Source: Streptococcus marimammalium DSM 18627 | Lineage (GTDB): Bacteria; Bacillota; Bacilli; Lactobacillales; Streptococcaceae | DNA length: 33,836 nt | Direction: 5' to 3' | Assembly: GCF_000380045.1 (NCBI RefSeq) | Contig: NZ_KB904363.1 | Coordinates: forward strand, 570 to 34,405 | Program-made: the position numbers and the translations under genes | In this document: one piece after another, positions 1 through 8,561 of the stretch | How positions within the stretch are numbered: position 1 is the first letter of the stretch | Layout: every line of letters begins with the position of its first letter | The notes under the pieces: generated by a model | The model's database searches: none | Told to the model about the DNA's origin: nothing | What the model saw: the letters and a program-made list of their open reading frames with translations, nothing else

Positions 1-1379
1 TCTACCTTCAACCAGATAAAACGGTCAAAACATATTCTTTAGTTAATGGTCATCCAAGTGTTGTATCAGATAAATATAAAGGCACAGAGGGAACTTTTCA
101 AAAAGGGCTATTAATAGATGAAGCTGCCGGCTACAATGCCTACTTTTTAACAGATACGGATAAACTATCACAAGAAACCCAAAAAACTTTTTTAGCGGTT
201 CGCGGTAGCGATGGTTTTAGTTGGGCTTCAGCAAATGATTGGTACAATGATGGAATATTTACTCTTTTTGATTCTTATATTCCTCAAGCCAAGATGAATA
301 ATGAAGCTATTAAAGCCAAACTTGCGGAAATGGATAAAGAAGCCCCTAATGCCTTGTTAGATTTAACGGGACACTCCCTTGGTACAATGATTGTCGCCCA
401 ATCTGTAGCTAATTTGACAAAGGAAGAACTTGCAAAAGTTGATAAAATCGTTTTGTTTAATGGCCCCGACGTTACTGATAGTTTAGATAACATGAATATC
501 AGTAAGGAGCAACAAAAGCTTATTGGCGAAAAAATCACTTATTATCTTAATCCCTTTGATATTGTCGCTAGTCTCAATCGTAGTAAACCTGTCTCAGAAC
601 AATTAGGAACGGTCAAGATTATCGTCCCTTTAAACTATACCACAACACTTGATCATCCAAGTGCTCATGATTTTGGTGAATTTCAAATAGGTAGTACTGG
701 CGATTTCTTGGTGGCTTCAGAAGATTTTCATCCAGAATTATTAAGAGCTCATGAAAAATTGGCAAAATTAGTTGATAATGTTGTCAATAGAACACCAGTG
801 ATATTGGGTATGTTGCTCCAAATGGGTGCAACTGATGTTATCACAAGCATATTAGAGGAAGAATATAGAACCTCCTACACGAAAGAAGCTATTCAAGAAC
901 TTCTTAAGGAATACCGTCAAATCGTTGAAGAAGCACGTTTAGCTTCTATGGAATGGGATAGAGAGCACATTCCTCTTTATCAAGAACAGATTAAAACAGC
1001 AACAGGTTTTAATAAAATTGTACTTAGGGCTCAACTTCTACATTCAGTAGCTCAACTGGCTACCTTTGAGTTTGAAGATTTATATAAGCGTGTTGACAAT
1101 ATATTAGTAGAAAATAAAGAATTAGTAAAAGAAAAAATTGACCAAGGCAGACGACAAGCTTATAGTTATGGTTCCTACCTTAGTATTTGGGAAAGAGAGG
1201 CCTTGATTAGTTCTTTTGTGATGGCACGCCATTGGGATAGCGCAGTGGAAGACTCAACAAGAGCAGCTGCTTCAACTTTTAAGAAAAAAATTGATCAATT
1301 TTCACAAACGTTGATGTCAGCAGCCATGCAGTTAGAAGAGGCTGATGCTTTAGGAGCAGAACTTTTTAATGAGCTTTAA
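1..1379 (+). CDS. Type VII-secreted lipase toxin with reversed domain order (TslA-like), 5' truncated by window
   Basis: The reading frame is open from position 3, so the true start lies upstream; 458 residues are visible. An alpha/beta-hydrolase lipase domain carries a GHSLG nucleophile elbow with Ser at visible residue 125 (codon 375-377). Likely triad partners are the Asp in NPFDIV (about 186) and a His in LDHPSAHD (218 or 222). The last 200 or so residues are charged and predicted helical, with no signal peptide seen in the visible part. An N-terminal lipase plus C-terminal helical LXG-like targeting region, followed by two small helical-protein genes, is the layout described for the S. 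aureus type VII phospholipase TslA, the reverse of ordinary LXG toxins. The lipase call is direct from motifs; secretion by type VII is inferred from architecture and neighbours. A cytosolic esterase is the alternative. Confidence 0.75.
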   Translation, partial: YLQPDKTVKTYSLVNGHPSVVSDKYKGTEGTFQKGLLIDEAAGYNAYFLTDTDKLSQETQKTFLAVRGSDGFSWASANDWYNDGIFTLFDSYIPQAKMNNEAIKAKLAEMDKEAPNALLDLTGHSLGTMIVAQSVANLTKEELAKVDKIVLFNGPDVTDSLDNMNISKEQQKLIGEKITYYLNPFDIVASLNRSKPVSEQLGTVKIIVPLNYTTTLDHPSAHDFGEFQIGSTGDFLVASEDFHPELLRAHEKLAKLVDNVVNRTPVILGMLLQMGATDVITSILEEEYRTSYTKEAIQELLKEYRQIVEEARLASMEWDREHIPLYQEQIKTATGFNKIVLRAQLLHSVAQLATFEFEDLYKRVDNILVENKELVKEKIDQGRRQAYSYGSYLSIWEREALISSFVMARHWDSAVEDSTRAAASTFKKKIDQFSQTLMSAAMQLEEADALGAELFNEL

Positions 1380-1410
1380 CAGTTATGTAAACAATAGGAG
1401 ATGATGAAAA

Positions 1411-1701
1411 ATGGAATATATTAATGGTGCATCCTATGAAATGATTTATAGGGAATGGATGAAAAGACAAGAAAGAATAATGATTCGTGCTTATTTACAC
1501 AGTAAAACGCTTGAGATTTTAAGATTACACCTACCATTAAGTCTCGATTTAAAACAGTCTGCCACCGCTATGAAAAATTATGCTTCTCATACCTACGCTA
1601 ATAATATCAAAGAGGGTTTTCAAGGCTCAGCCGCTGAGAGTGCTAATACTTATTTGACTCAAACACTTACTACTCCTGATTTGAAAAATCCAATTAGATA
1701 G
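1411..1701 (+). CDS. Small helical partner of the type VII lipase toxin (TlaA/Lap1-like)
   Basis: This 96-residue protein has no signal peptide or membrane segment and looks mostly helical. It has the size and position of the small Lap-type targeting partners (DUF3130/TIGR04197-like) encoded next to LXG and reverse-LXG effectors. Such partners bind the helical domain of the toxin and help present it to the secretion machine. It starts 31 bases after the lipase stop, with AGGAG at 1396-1400 ten bases before the ATG, so it is co-transcribed. No clear WXG motif is visible. Family membership is inferred from context and length rather than from a decisive motif. An immunity protein is the alternative, but the lack of a signal or membrane anchor argues against protection from an extracellular lipase. 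Confidence 0.55.
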   Translation: MEYINGASYEMIYREWMKRQERIMIRAYLHSKTLEILRLHLPLSLDLKQSATAMKNYASHTYANNIKEGFQGSAAESANTYLTQTLTTPDLKNPIR

Positions 1702-1714
1702 GATAGGTGAGGTA

Positions 1715-2053
1715 ATGAGCGATCAAAAAGCATTACAAAGATTAGAAGAGGAACATTATGAACGCCTAAGACAGCACAAAAAAGCTGAAGAGGAACTGGA
1801 AAATTATTTTTATCAATTTAAATCACAGACAAAAGATTTAATGGAACAAATCTATTATGATTATCGTCATTTTCCAATTCAAGAGGCGAGACCATTTCTA
1901 GCTGAGTTGGAGGAGAACTTATCTGCCTATCAACGTGACTATGATAATAATCGATCACGTATTGAAGAGGTACGTCAAAAAGAGAAGCGTGAGTTTAACA
2001 AGAAAGTTGAAGACTTAGAAAATCGTTATAGAGAAACGAGAGATAACGATTAA
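1715..2053 (+). CDS. Small coiled-coil partner of the type VII lipase toxin (DUF3958/TlaB-like)
   Basis: A 112-residue, strongly charged protein predicted to be a nearly continuous helical hairpin: heptad-like Glu/Lys/Leu runs occupy about residues 5-60 and 65-110. There is no signal peptide. It resembles the DUF3958 (Lap2/TlaB) class of partners that pair with a DUF3130-like protein on LXG toxins. GGTGAGG at 1706-1712 lies just before the ATG and only 13 bases separate it from the previous gene, so the three genes form one transcript ending at the terminator at 2053-2073. Assignment to DUF3958 rests on length, charge pattern and gene order. Confidence 0.55.
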   Translation: MSDQKALQRLEEEHYERLRQHKKAEEELENYFYQFKSQTKDLMEQIYYDYRHFPIQEARPFLAELEENLSAYQRDYDNNRSRIEEVRQKEKREFNKKVEDLENRYRETRDND

Positions 2054-2073
2054 AAGCCGAAAGGCTTTTTTCT
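2053..2073 (+). terminator. Terminator of the toxin operon
   Basis: Six-base-pair stem AAAGCC/GGCTTT with a GAAA loop, followed by a T-rich run. It sits at the stop codon of the last partner gene and closes the plus-strand operon. Confidence 0.8.
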
Positions 2074-2239
2074 TGTCTTTATAAAGGTTTGATTACCACT
2101 ATAGTTAAATTCTTTTTATCTATTGATAAATTACTCCAATTTATTTTTCATACCAGAGTTTATTTTATGCGAGATAAAGCAAGATCAAACAGATTGTTTC
2201 AAGTGACAATATCTGATTTCATCAATATAATATTGTGTA

Positions 2240-2290
2240 TAAAAAACACCCCATTCGTTAGATTTTGTGTCTAACTTTTGGGGTGCAGTT
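2240..2290 (-). terminator. Long terminator hairpin of the coaE operon (copy 1 of a repeated element)
   Basis: Arms at 2247-2262 and 2270-2285 pair with an internal three-base mismatch. On the minus strand the hairpin is followed by six T residues, just downstream of the coaE stop, so it works as an intrinsic terminator. A close relative lies at 20896-20941 behind divIB. The arm sequence TGCACCCCAA...GTTAGACA resembles terminal inverted repeats of some IS3-family elements, so an insertion-sequence origin is possible but unproven. Confidence 0.8.
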
Positions 2291-2313
2291 CCTTTTTTCT
2301 TTGGGGTTTTATT

Positions 2314-2910
2314 TTAAGAAAATATTTGTTTTAAAAGTGTTAGAACTTTTTGTTTAGTGACTTCTTTCGACCCACTATTATCAATAATTACATCAGCTTT
2401 TTTCTTTTTGGCTTCGAGACTTTCTTGAGAGGTTATTCTTTTCATTGCCTCTTCTTCACTATAATGGTCTCGTGCCATAAGGCGGTTCAGTTGTGTTTGT
2501 TTATCTACATAAACAAGCCAAACCTCATCAACTGAAGATTCATAGTGTCGTTCAAACAAGAGAGGGATATCCATAAAAAATATTTCATGGTTTTGACTGG
2601 CACATTCTCTTTCAAAAGCTAGAGTTTCTCTGATAATATCATCTTGAAGTTGTGAAACTTTTTGTTTTACTTCTTGGTTGGAAAAAAAGAGACTTGATAA
2701 TTTAGGACGGTCAATCTCACCATCACTTTGGAGAATAGTCTCACCAAAAAAATCTACTAAAACACGATAGAGTTTTCCTCCTTTTTTTTGGAGTTTATGA
2801 ACCACTTCATCAGCGTCAATCACATGAAACCCTTGTTCTTTAATCAACTGACTAACAAATGATTTCCCTGAGGCAATGCCACCTGTTAAACCAATAATTC
2901 TTGATTTCAT
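2314..2910 (-). CDS. coaE: Dephospho-CoA kinase
   Basis: Catalyses the last step of coenzyme A synthesis, ATP-dependent phosphorylation of the 3'-hydroxyl of dephospho-CoA, in the cytosol. The P-loop GLTGGIASGKS is at the N-terminus, followed by the acidic DADEVVH segment and the lid region around RLMARDHYSEEEA. Length is 198 residues from the ATG at 2910, normal for the family. I chose this ATG because it overlaps the mutM stop in an ATGA arrangement; a TTG 21 bases upstream is possible but has no support. It is the last gene of the ybeY-dgkA-era-mutM-coaE operon and is followed by a strong terminator. The window also carries coaD, which supplies its substrate. Confidence 0.95.
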   Translation of the reverse strand: MKSRIIGLTGGIASGKSFVSQLIKEQGFHVIDADEVVHKLQKKGGKLYRVLVDFFGETILQSDGEIDRPKLSSLFFSNQEVKQKVSQLQDDIIRETLAFERECASQNHEIFFMDIPLLFERHYESSVDEVWLVYVDKQTQLNRLMARDHYSEEEAMKRITSQESLEAKKKKADVIIDNSGSKEVTKQKVLTLLKQIFS

Positions 2911-3728
2911 CCTTTTTGACAAGAAGGACAAAAGTGTGTCCCTCTTCCTCCTAACTTTATTTTTTCAATTGGAATTTGACAATTAAAACAAGGCAAACCT
3001 TGTCTACCATATACTTTTAAGAAATCTTGCATTTCCCCTGACTCTCCTAAGGTGTTTTGATAGGTTCTAATGGTTGACCCTCGTTTTAATACTGCAAAAG
3101 CCAGTAAATCAATAATTGCTTGGCGTAAGTGCGTCACTTGTTTTGGTGAGAGGCTTGAACTCAGTGTCTTTGGATGAATCTTACAAGTAAATAAAACCTC
3201 ATCAACATAGATATTGCCTAATCCTGCAACTAGGGTTTGATCTAAAAGATGAGACTTGATTGGACGACCAGATTTTGATAGAGCTTTTTTGAAAGGAGCT
3301 AGCTTAAAGTCATTTTCTATTGGTTCTGGGCCAATTTTTTTTATTTTAAAATAGTCATCTAGTTCTACTTTAGAAAAAAGTTCCATGGTCCCAAACTTTC
3401 GGACATCCTGGTAAACCAAGGTGGAGCCATCAGATAATTCAAAAAAGGCATGGAAATGCTTGTTTTCAGGCACTTCATTAGCAAAACTAAAATATTTCCC
3501 TTCCATACGGAGATGAGAAATAATGATATTGTCGGCCAGCTCAATCAAGAGGTATTTCCCTCTTCTTTTGACAGCAGTAATCACCTTATCTGTAATTTCT
3601 TGAATAAATTGTTTTTTATCTGTTTTAATCATTTGAGGATAGGAAAAGAAGACCTTTTTGATCTTCTTTCCTACAAGTAATGTTTCTAAACCACGTCGAA
3701 CAGTTTCAACTTCTGGTAATTCAGGCAT
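2907..3728 (-). CDS. mutM: Formamidopyrimidine-DNA glycosylase
   Basis: Base-excision repair enzyme that removes 8-oxoguanine and formamidopyrimidines and cuts the abasic site. The mature N-terminus PELPEVETVRRGL carries the catalytic Pro and Glu, KRRGKYL contains the conserved Lys, and the C-terminal zinc finger has two CxxC pairs (CFNC and CPSC). The length of 273 residues is standard. AAGGAG precedes the ATG at suitable spacing. It lies nine bases after era and overlaps coaE by four bases, so it is translationally linked to both. The pairing of mutM with coaE is usual in streptococci. Confidence 0.97.
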   Translation of the reverse strand: MPELPEVETVRRGLETLLVGKKIKKVFFSYPQMIKTDKKQFIQEITDKVITAVKRRGKYLLIELADNIIISHLRMEGKYFSFANEVPENKHFHAFFELSDGSTLVYQDVRKFGTMELFSKVELDDYFKIKKIGPEPIENDFKLAPFKKALSKSGRPIKSHLLDQTLVAGLGNIYVDEVLFTCKIHPKTLSSSLSPKQVTHLRQAIIDLLAFAVLKRGSTIRTYQNTLGESGEMQDFLKVYGRQGLPCFNCQIPIEKIKLGGRGTHFCPSCQKG

Positions 3729-3737
3729 GTTAACTCC

Positions 3738-4637
3738 TTAGTATTCTTTTTTATTATAACCAAAATCAGCTAAATCAAGTTTTTTATCACGCCAATTTTT
3801 CTTAACCTTGACCCAGGTCTCTAAAAAGACCTTATCACCCAGCATGATTTCAATATCTCTACGGGCAAGACTACCAATTTTTTTAAGCATACTGCCACTT
3901 TTACCAATGATAATGCCTTTTTGACTATCTCTTTCCACCATGATAGTCGCTCTAATATGGATTTTGTCGGTCTCTTCATCACGTTTCATTGACTCAACAA
4001 CTACGGCAACTGAATGAGGCACTTCTTGCATGGTTAAATGAAGGACTTTTTCACGAATCATCTCAGACACTAAGAAACGTTCAGGGTGATCGGTAATCAT
4101 ATCTTCTGGAAAATATTGAAAACCCTCTTCAAGATTATCAACTAAGATACTCATCAAACGCTCAACATTGTTTCCTTGAGTGGCTGATATTGGGACAATT
4201 TCTTTGAAAGTCATCTGACTTCTAAAATCATCAATCTGTTCTAGTAATTGATTAGGATGTACCTTATCAATTTTATTAATGACTAAAATAACGGGAATGT
4301 TGGCAGCTTTTAAGCGTTCAATAATCATGTCATCACCTTTACCACGCTTTTCATCTGCTGGCACCATAAAAATAACGGTTTCCACTTCTCTTAAGGTGCT
4401 ATAAGCTGACTCTACCATAAAATCGCCAAGAGCTGTTTTAGGTTTATGAATACCTGGAGTGTCAATAAAAACAATTTGCTCTGTTTTAGTGGTGTAAATT
4501 CCCATAATTTTATTACGAGTGGTTTGTGCTTTATCACTCATGATGGCAATTTTTTGACCCATCACATAGTTTAAAAAAGTTGACTTCCCAACATTTGGAC
4601 GTCCTAAAATGGCTACAAAGCCTGATTTAAAAGTCAT
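3738..4637 (-). CDS. era: GTPase Era
   Basis: Ras-like GTPase with a C-terminal KH domain that binds the 3' end of 16S rRNA during 30S subunit maturation. Visible motifs: G1 [10 protein letters not shown]2 region QTTRNKI, G3 DTPG, G4 NKID, and the KH-type [11 protein letters not shown] near the C-terminus. The ATG at 4637 gives 299 residues, the usual streptococcal length, and is preceded by GGAGG at good spacing. An in-frame TTG twelve bases upstream is the weaker choice. It sits between dgkA and mutM in the operon. Confidence 0.97.
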   Translation of the reverse strand: MTFKSGFVAILGRPNVGKSTFLNYVMGQKIAIMSDKAQTTRNKIMGIYTTKTEQIVFIDTPGIHKPKTALGDFMVESAYSTLREVETVIFMVPADEKRGKGDDMIIERLKAANIPVILVINKIDKVHPNQLLEQIDDFRSQMTFKEIVPISATQGNNVERLMSILVDNLEEGFQYFPEDMITDHPERFLVSEMIREKVLHLTMQEVPHSVAVVVESMKRDEETDKIHIRATIMVERDSQKGIIIGKSGSMLKKIGSLARRDIEIMLGDKVFLETWVKVKKNWRDKKLDLADFGYNKKEY

Positions 4638-4652
4638 TAATTCCTCCAATAC

Positions 4653-5057
4653 TTAATGAAAAATAAGGTTCCAAATTTTTGGAACAAAAATAACGAGACC
4701 GGTAATCACCGCATAAAAAGAAACCAGTAAAACGGCTCCTGCTGCCATATCCTTAGCATTTTTAGCTAGCATTGAAAAATGATAATCACTAGCTAAATCA
4801 ACTACATTTTCAATAGCAGAATTTAATACCTCAAAAGAAATCACTAAAAAAATACTCAATAGTAGCAATAACCATTCAATGGCTGATAACTGGAAAAAAA
4901 TACCAGCAAGGAAAACTAAAAGGGCAGATAAAAAGTGCTTTTTCATGTTTCGCTCTTCCTTTAAGGCCGTAAAAATACCAGTCAAGGCAAACTCAAGACT
5001 TGCTATTAGGGTTTGATTTTTCCATTTTTTCTTTGTTTTCTTATCTCGTGAGGCCAT
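4653..5057 (-). CDS. dgkA: Undecaprenol/diacylglycerol kinase (DgkA family)
   Basis: Small integral membrane kinase of 134 residues. In Gram-positive bacteria this family mainly phosphorylates undecaprenol, recycling the lipid carrier for peptidoglycan. Three hydrophobic segments are visible at about residues 42-60, 62-80 and 108-132, with the family signatures [13 protein letters not shown] and [11 protein letters not shown] between them. The N-terminus is basic. It overlaps the end of ybeY by 17 bases and precedes era by 15 bases, the standard streptococcal order. Confidence 0.95.
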   Translation of the reverse strand: MASRDKKTKKKWKNQTLIASLEFALTGIFTALKEERNMKKHFLSALLVFLAGIFFQLSAIEWLLLLLSIFLVISFEVLNSAIENVVDLASDYHFSMLAKNAKDMAAGAVLLVSFYAVITGLVIFVPKIWNLIFH

Positions 5058-5535
5058 AAGCAGTCAATATCTCCTCTTGTAGCGTGAACATTTCCTTTTC
5101 TTCTTCAGGGGTATAGTGATCATATCCATTAATATGTAAAAAACCATGGACGACTAAAAAGCCCATTTCTCTCTCAAAACTATGGCCATAGTCATGTGCT
5201 TGTTCTTTAGCCTTGTCTACTGAGATAAATAATTCACCAATGTATGCATTCATTTCAATAAGCATTTCAGCCAAATCTGGATTTTCTGCCAAATCATCCT
5301 CAGAAAATAAAATCTCATTGTCTGGTTTATACTCTAGACTAATGACATCGGTCGGTCTATCAGTGTCTCGATAATAACGATTTAGCTCATGACTACGCTC
5401 ATTAGTCACAAAAGTAACAGCCATTTCCTTGTCTATTTTACTGATTTTTTTGGCTGCCAAATTAAGCAAATCAAGTGTTTGCTTCTTAATCACATCAGAG
5501 ACTGTATTTGTCTCATCAACCATCTCTACATACAT
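5041..5535 (-). CDS. ybeY: Endoribonuclease YbeY (rRNA maturation factor)
   Basis: Zinc-dependent endoribonuclease for 16S rRNA 3' end processing and ribosome quality control. The metal site [11 protein letters not shown] is intact, with His at about residues 130, 134 and 140. Length is 164 residues. The ATG at 5535 has AAGAAGG upstream. It is the first gene of the ybeY-dgkA-era-mutM-coaE operon, which thus carries two 30S maturation factors. A promoter with extended -10 lies at 5566-5574. Confidence 0.96.
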   Translation of the reverse strand: MYVEMVDETNTVSDVIKKQTLDLLNLAAKKISKIDKEMAVTFVTNERSHELNRYYRDTDRPTDVISLEYKPDNEILFSEDDLAENPDLAEMLIEMNAYIGELFISVDKAKEQAHDYGHSFEREMGFLVVHGFLHINGYDHYTPEEEKEMFTLQEEILTAYGLTR

Positions 5536-5565
5536 AACCTTCTTCTTTCACTTTATGATAATTTC

Positions 5566-5574
5566 ATTATACCA
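5566..5574 (-). promoter_or_regulatory. Extended -10 promoter for the ybeY operon
   Basis: Minus-strand TGGTATAAT: a perfect TATAAT at 5566-5571 with a TGn extension. No good -35 at 16-18 bases is visible, consistent with an extended -10 promoter. It lies about 30 bases upstream of the ybeY ATG. Confidence 0.6.
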
Positions 5575-5602
5575 TAGACCTTGCATTATTGCTTCTAACA
5601 AA

Positions 5603-5636
5603 TAAAAAAGCAGCATCCGCTGCTCTTATTTTTTAA
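5603..5636 (-). terminator. Terminator downstream of phoH
   Basis: AGCAGC (5609-5614) and GCTGCT (5619-5624) form a compact stem flanked by A and T runs, so it can stop transcription on the minus strand just after phoH. It separates phoH from the ybeY operon. Confidence 0.8.
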
Positions 5637-5642
5637 AATAGT

Positions 5643-6602
5643 TCATTTGGTATCCTTATCTTCATAAGCATTGATGATTTCAGCAACAACGGGGTGTCTG
5701 ACTACATCCTTAGCAGATAAATGAACAAAATCAATGGCTTTGATGGTTCTCAATTTTTCTCTAGCATCAATCAAGCCCGAAGTCACATTTTTTGGCAAAT
5801 CAATCTGACTAATATCCCCATTAACAATCATCTTGGAATTAAAACCTAGACGGGTTAAAAACATCTTCATTTGCATGATTGTTGTATTTTGCGCCTCATC
5901 AAGAATGACAAAAGCATCATCTAACGTTCGACCTCGCATATAAGCTAGAGGAGCAATTTCAATAATCTCACGCTCCATCAAACGATTAGTATGTTCTTTT
6001 CCTAAAATCTGGTAAAGTGCATCATAAACAGGACGAAGATAAGGATCAACCTTCTCTTTTAGGTCACCAGGTAAGAACCCTAGGCTTTCCCCAGCTTCAA
6101 CAGCAGGACGTGTCAGGATAATACGTTTGATTTGACCTCGCTTTAATGCTGTGACTGCTAGAGTAACAGCTAGAAATGTTTTTCCTGTCCCTGCTGGACC
6201 AATGCCAAAAACAACATCATGAGACTTGATGGCGTCAACATATTCTTTTTGACCCAACGTTTTAACACGAATGGGTTTGCCGAAATTGTCTTTTATAATC
6301 TCTTCTTCATACAAAGCGACAAATTTATCAATTTCATTATTTCTAGCCATAGAAAGAGCTGTCACAACATCTGGTGTGTTGATGAGCATGCCACGACCAA
6401 CTAGAATTAAAAGGGCTTCAATAGTCAAACGGGCTAGTTCTACCGCTTCTTTTCCACCAATCACTTGAATATTTTCAACACGAGCATGAATAGTCACATC
6501 TAATTCTTTTTCGATGAGTTTCAAATGACGTTCATTACTCCCAAACAGGCTAAATAAATCATCTGGATGGTTTAAAATAATATCAATAGAATAATCTTGC
6601 AA
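5643..6602 (-). CDS. phoH: PhoH family ATPase
   Basis: Cytosolic P-loop ATPase of 319 residues related to helicase superfamily 1, of uncertain cellular role but often associated with RNA metabolism and ybeY. Walker A is GPAGTGKT, Walker B is VILDEAQN, and the arginine-rich GRTLDDAF lies just before it. The start is a TTG at 6602 with AAAGGAG seven bases upstream; no ATG lies near the expected N-terminus, so TTG is the probable initiator. It has its own promoter and terminator here, although ybeY lies immediately downstream. Confidence 0.95.
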   Translation of the reverse strand: MQDYSIDIILNHPDDLFSLFGSNERHLKLIEKELDVTIHARVENIQVIGGKEAVELARLTIEALLILVGRGMLINTPDVVTALSMARNNEIDKFVALYEEEIIKDNFGKPIRVKTLGQKEYVDAIKSHDVVFGIGPAGTGKTFLAVTLAVTALKRGQIKRIILTRPAVEAGESLGFLPGDLKEKVDPYLRPVYDALYQILGKEHTNRLMEREIIEIAPLAYMRGRTLDDAFVILDEAQNTTIMQMKMFLTRLGFNSKMIVNGDISQIDLPKNVTSGLIDAREKLRTIKAIDFVHLSAKDVVRHPVVAEIINAYEDKDTK

Positions 6603-6635
6603 AAAGTGTCTCCTTTAGTTTAAACTCTTTATTTC

Positions 6636-6641
6636 ATTATA
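6636..6641 (-). promoter_or_regulatory. -10 box upstream of phoH
   Basis: Perfect TATAAT on the minus strand 34 bases before the phoH TTG start. No convincing -35 at the standard distance was found. Confidence 0.5.
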
Positions 6642-6716
6642 TAATAAATACAGTAAAATCCCTAATAAATGCCACAACTGAGTTTATTTCATCTCAATAA
6701 AAAAGTATTTTCATTT

Positions 6717-6932
6717 TTAATGATTGAGGTATTCTTCCCAGATCAAATCGAATTCATTTAAAGGAAAGCTAAAGCTAGCTTCTTCTTCCAAAAATCGACT
6801 AATGCAGTCAAAATCACTGGTTTGCTTGGGGAAATCAGATTCTTCAAAAATAAAATCAGCTAAAATAGCCAGAGGGGCATCACTTTTAGAATTTCTTTGT
6901 GACATTAGCCAAGTATAAAAACTTTTTCTCAT
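6717..6932 (-). CDS. yozE: YozE family protein (UPF0346)
   Basis: Small soluble protein of 71 residues in the YozE/UPF0346 family, a compact helical fold related to SAM domains; its function is not known. The family signature is the N-terminal SFYTWLM and the C-terminal [10 protein letters not shown] segment. The ATG at 6932 has AAAGAGA upstream. It lies 82 bases downstream of cvfB and is followed by phoH, which fits streptococcal gene order. Confidence 0.88.
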   Translation of the reverse strand: MRKSFYTWLMSQRNSKSDAPLAILADFIFEESDFPKQTSDFDCISRFLEEEASFSFPLNEFDLIWEEYLNH

Positions 6933-7014
6933 TTGTTATCTCTTTCTGGAAAATATACTGAGCGTTTCACTCATAATATCTCTTAACTTTTTTTCATCAT
7001 TTAAGCTGTTGGGA

Positions 7015-7875
7015 TTAATGAGTAATTAAAGTGACACCTGTTGTATCTTGTTTAATCTTTTTTGTTTTCATCAATCCACCTAGTGCTTTTTTAAATTGAC
7101 CTTTTGAAATACCAAAGGTTGTTTTGATCTCTTCTGGGGATGATTTATCATTTAAAGTCATAAAGCCACCATTACTTTCCAGATAGGTTAGAATCATTTG
7201 GGCATCATTTTCAAGCATTTCAAAAGAACGTGGTTTTAAAGAGAGATTCAACGTTTGATCAATCTCACGATAACCAATGACACGCACATTTAATTCTTGA
7301 CCAAGTCTTGGTTCATTGTATCTTTCACTAGGATGAATAAAACCAAGCATATTATTATCGGGCAAATAAACAAAAGTCCCTGACAACTTCAAACGATAAA
7401 CAATGGCTCTTAGTTCTTGATTATGCATGTTATCATAAGCACGTCCTGCTATTTTTTGAAAAATCTCAGGTAGAGCTAGTTGCCCCCAAATACGTCCCTT
7501 ATTATCAACATCTAAAGAAATTAGTAACTGATCACCCTTTTGTGGCCACAATTGTTTTATCTCAGGTAAAATATCAAGCGACACAACAACTTCTTTATCT
7601 GGAAGCCCAGTATCAACAAAAACACCTAAATCTTTTCTAACAGCTGTTACTATTCCCCAGCCATAATGATTTCGAGTTGCTTCAATGGATTTTGTTGTTA
7701 GGCGATTTTTTTGATGTTTGTCAGTATAAGTAAAACCTGACACCATTTCACCCAAATGGTGTTCACCTTCTGTTTTATCAAGTGCAAAAGTAAGACCTTC
7801 TTTTTGGATAAAATAAAAGCTATCATTTTCATCTATCACAAGACCTGTCAATCTCGTCGCAAGTAATTCATTCAT
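7015..7875 (-). CDS. cvfB: S1 RNA-binding protein CvfB
   Basis: RNA-binding regulator of 286 residues. The family consists of tandem S1-like domains followed by a C-terminal winged helix, and S. aureus CvfB affects virulence gene expression. Here S1-like segments include VSGFTYTD, WGIVTAVRKDLGVFVDTGLPDKEVVV and GTFVYLPDNNMLGFIHPSERY; the winged helix covers about residues 225-286 (SNGGFMTLNDKSSPEEIK onward). GAGGT precedes the ATG. It sits between frr and yozE, the normal location. Confidence 0.93.
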   Translation of the reverse strand: MNELLATRLTGLVIDENDSFYFIQKEGLTFALDKTEGEHHLGEMVSGFTYTDKHQKNRLTTKSIEATRNHYGWGIVTAVRKDLGVFVDTGLPDKEVVVSLDILPEIKQLWPQKGDQLLISLDVDNKGRIWGQLALPEIFQKIAGRAYDNMHNQELRAIVYRLKLSGTFVYLPDNNMLGFIHPSERYNEPRLGQELNVRVIGYREIDQTLNLSLKPRSFEMLENDAQMILTYLESNGGFMTLNDKSSPEEIKTTFGISKGQFKKALGGLMKTKKIKQDTTGVTLITH

Positions 7876-7937
7876 TTTTTTACCTCGTGTTTATCAAAAC
7901 ACATTTCTTTTTAATAATGGACTAGCTAAAGGATAGG

Positions 7938-7968
7938 AAAAAGGGATCTGCTTGCAAATCCCTTTGAT
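7938..7968 (-). terminator. Terminator of pyrH-frr
   Basis: Inverted arms AAAGGGAT (7940-7947) and ATCCCTTT (7958-7965) directly after the frr stop; on the minus strand the stem runs into a short T stretch. Confidence 0.7.
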
Positions 7969-8526
7969 TTAGACTTCAAGCAACTCTTTTTCTTTTTCTG
8001 CTGTCATCTGATCGATATGTTTAATGGCATCATCCGTTGCTTTTTGTATATCTTTTTCTAACGTTTTTAACTCATCTTCAGTGATTTCTTTATTTTTTTC
8101 TTGTTTTTTAGCGTCATCCATAGCATCACGTCGAATATTTCTAATGGCTATTTTGGCATTTTCTCCAACTTTTTTCACTTCTTTGGCTAATTCTTTACGT
8201 TTATCTTCTGTTAACGCAGGAATAACAAGACGAACAACATTACCATCTGATTGAGGGGTAATCCCGATATCACTGGCATTAATACTACGTTCAATTTCTT
8301 TTAAAATAGATTTGTCAAAAGGTGTGATAAGTAAAACACGTGCTTCTGGAACTGTGATAGAAGCCATTTGATTTAGGGGAGTCATTGCTCCGTAATATTC
8401 TACTTGGATACGATCTAGAAGGCTAGCATTAGCACGTCCTGCACGAATTGTTGCATACTCACGGCCAAGTGCTTGAAATGATTGTTCAAATCTTTCGTTA
8501 GCTTTTGTAATAATAGCGTTTGTCAT
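7969..8526 (-). CDS. frr: Ribosome recycling factor
   Basis: Splits post-termination ribosomes together with EF-G. The 185 residues show the family pattern throughout: an N-terminal helix, [30 protein letters not shown], then the long C-terminal helices ending in [23 protein letters not shown] precedes the ATG. It follows pyrH by 35 bases as in most Firmicutes and is closed by the terminator at 7938-7968. Confidence 0.98.
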   Translation of the reverse strand: MTNAIITKANERFEQSFQALGREYATIRAGRANASLLDRIQVEYYGAMTPLNQMASITVPEARVLLITPFDKSILKEIERSINASDIGITPQSDGNVVRLVIPALTEDKRKELAKEVKKVGENAKIAIRNIRRDAMDDAKKQEKNKEITEDELKTLEKDIQKATDDAIKHIDQMTAEKEKELLEV

Positions 8527-8561
8527 TATTTTTCTCCTTAAAATAAAATGATTATTAATGA

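Noticed and set aside
2089..2274. Plus-strand open frame of 61 codons downstream of the toxin operon
   Set aside because: No ribosome site, follows a terminator, and runs into the coaE terminator hairpin; composition is plain AT-rich.
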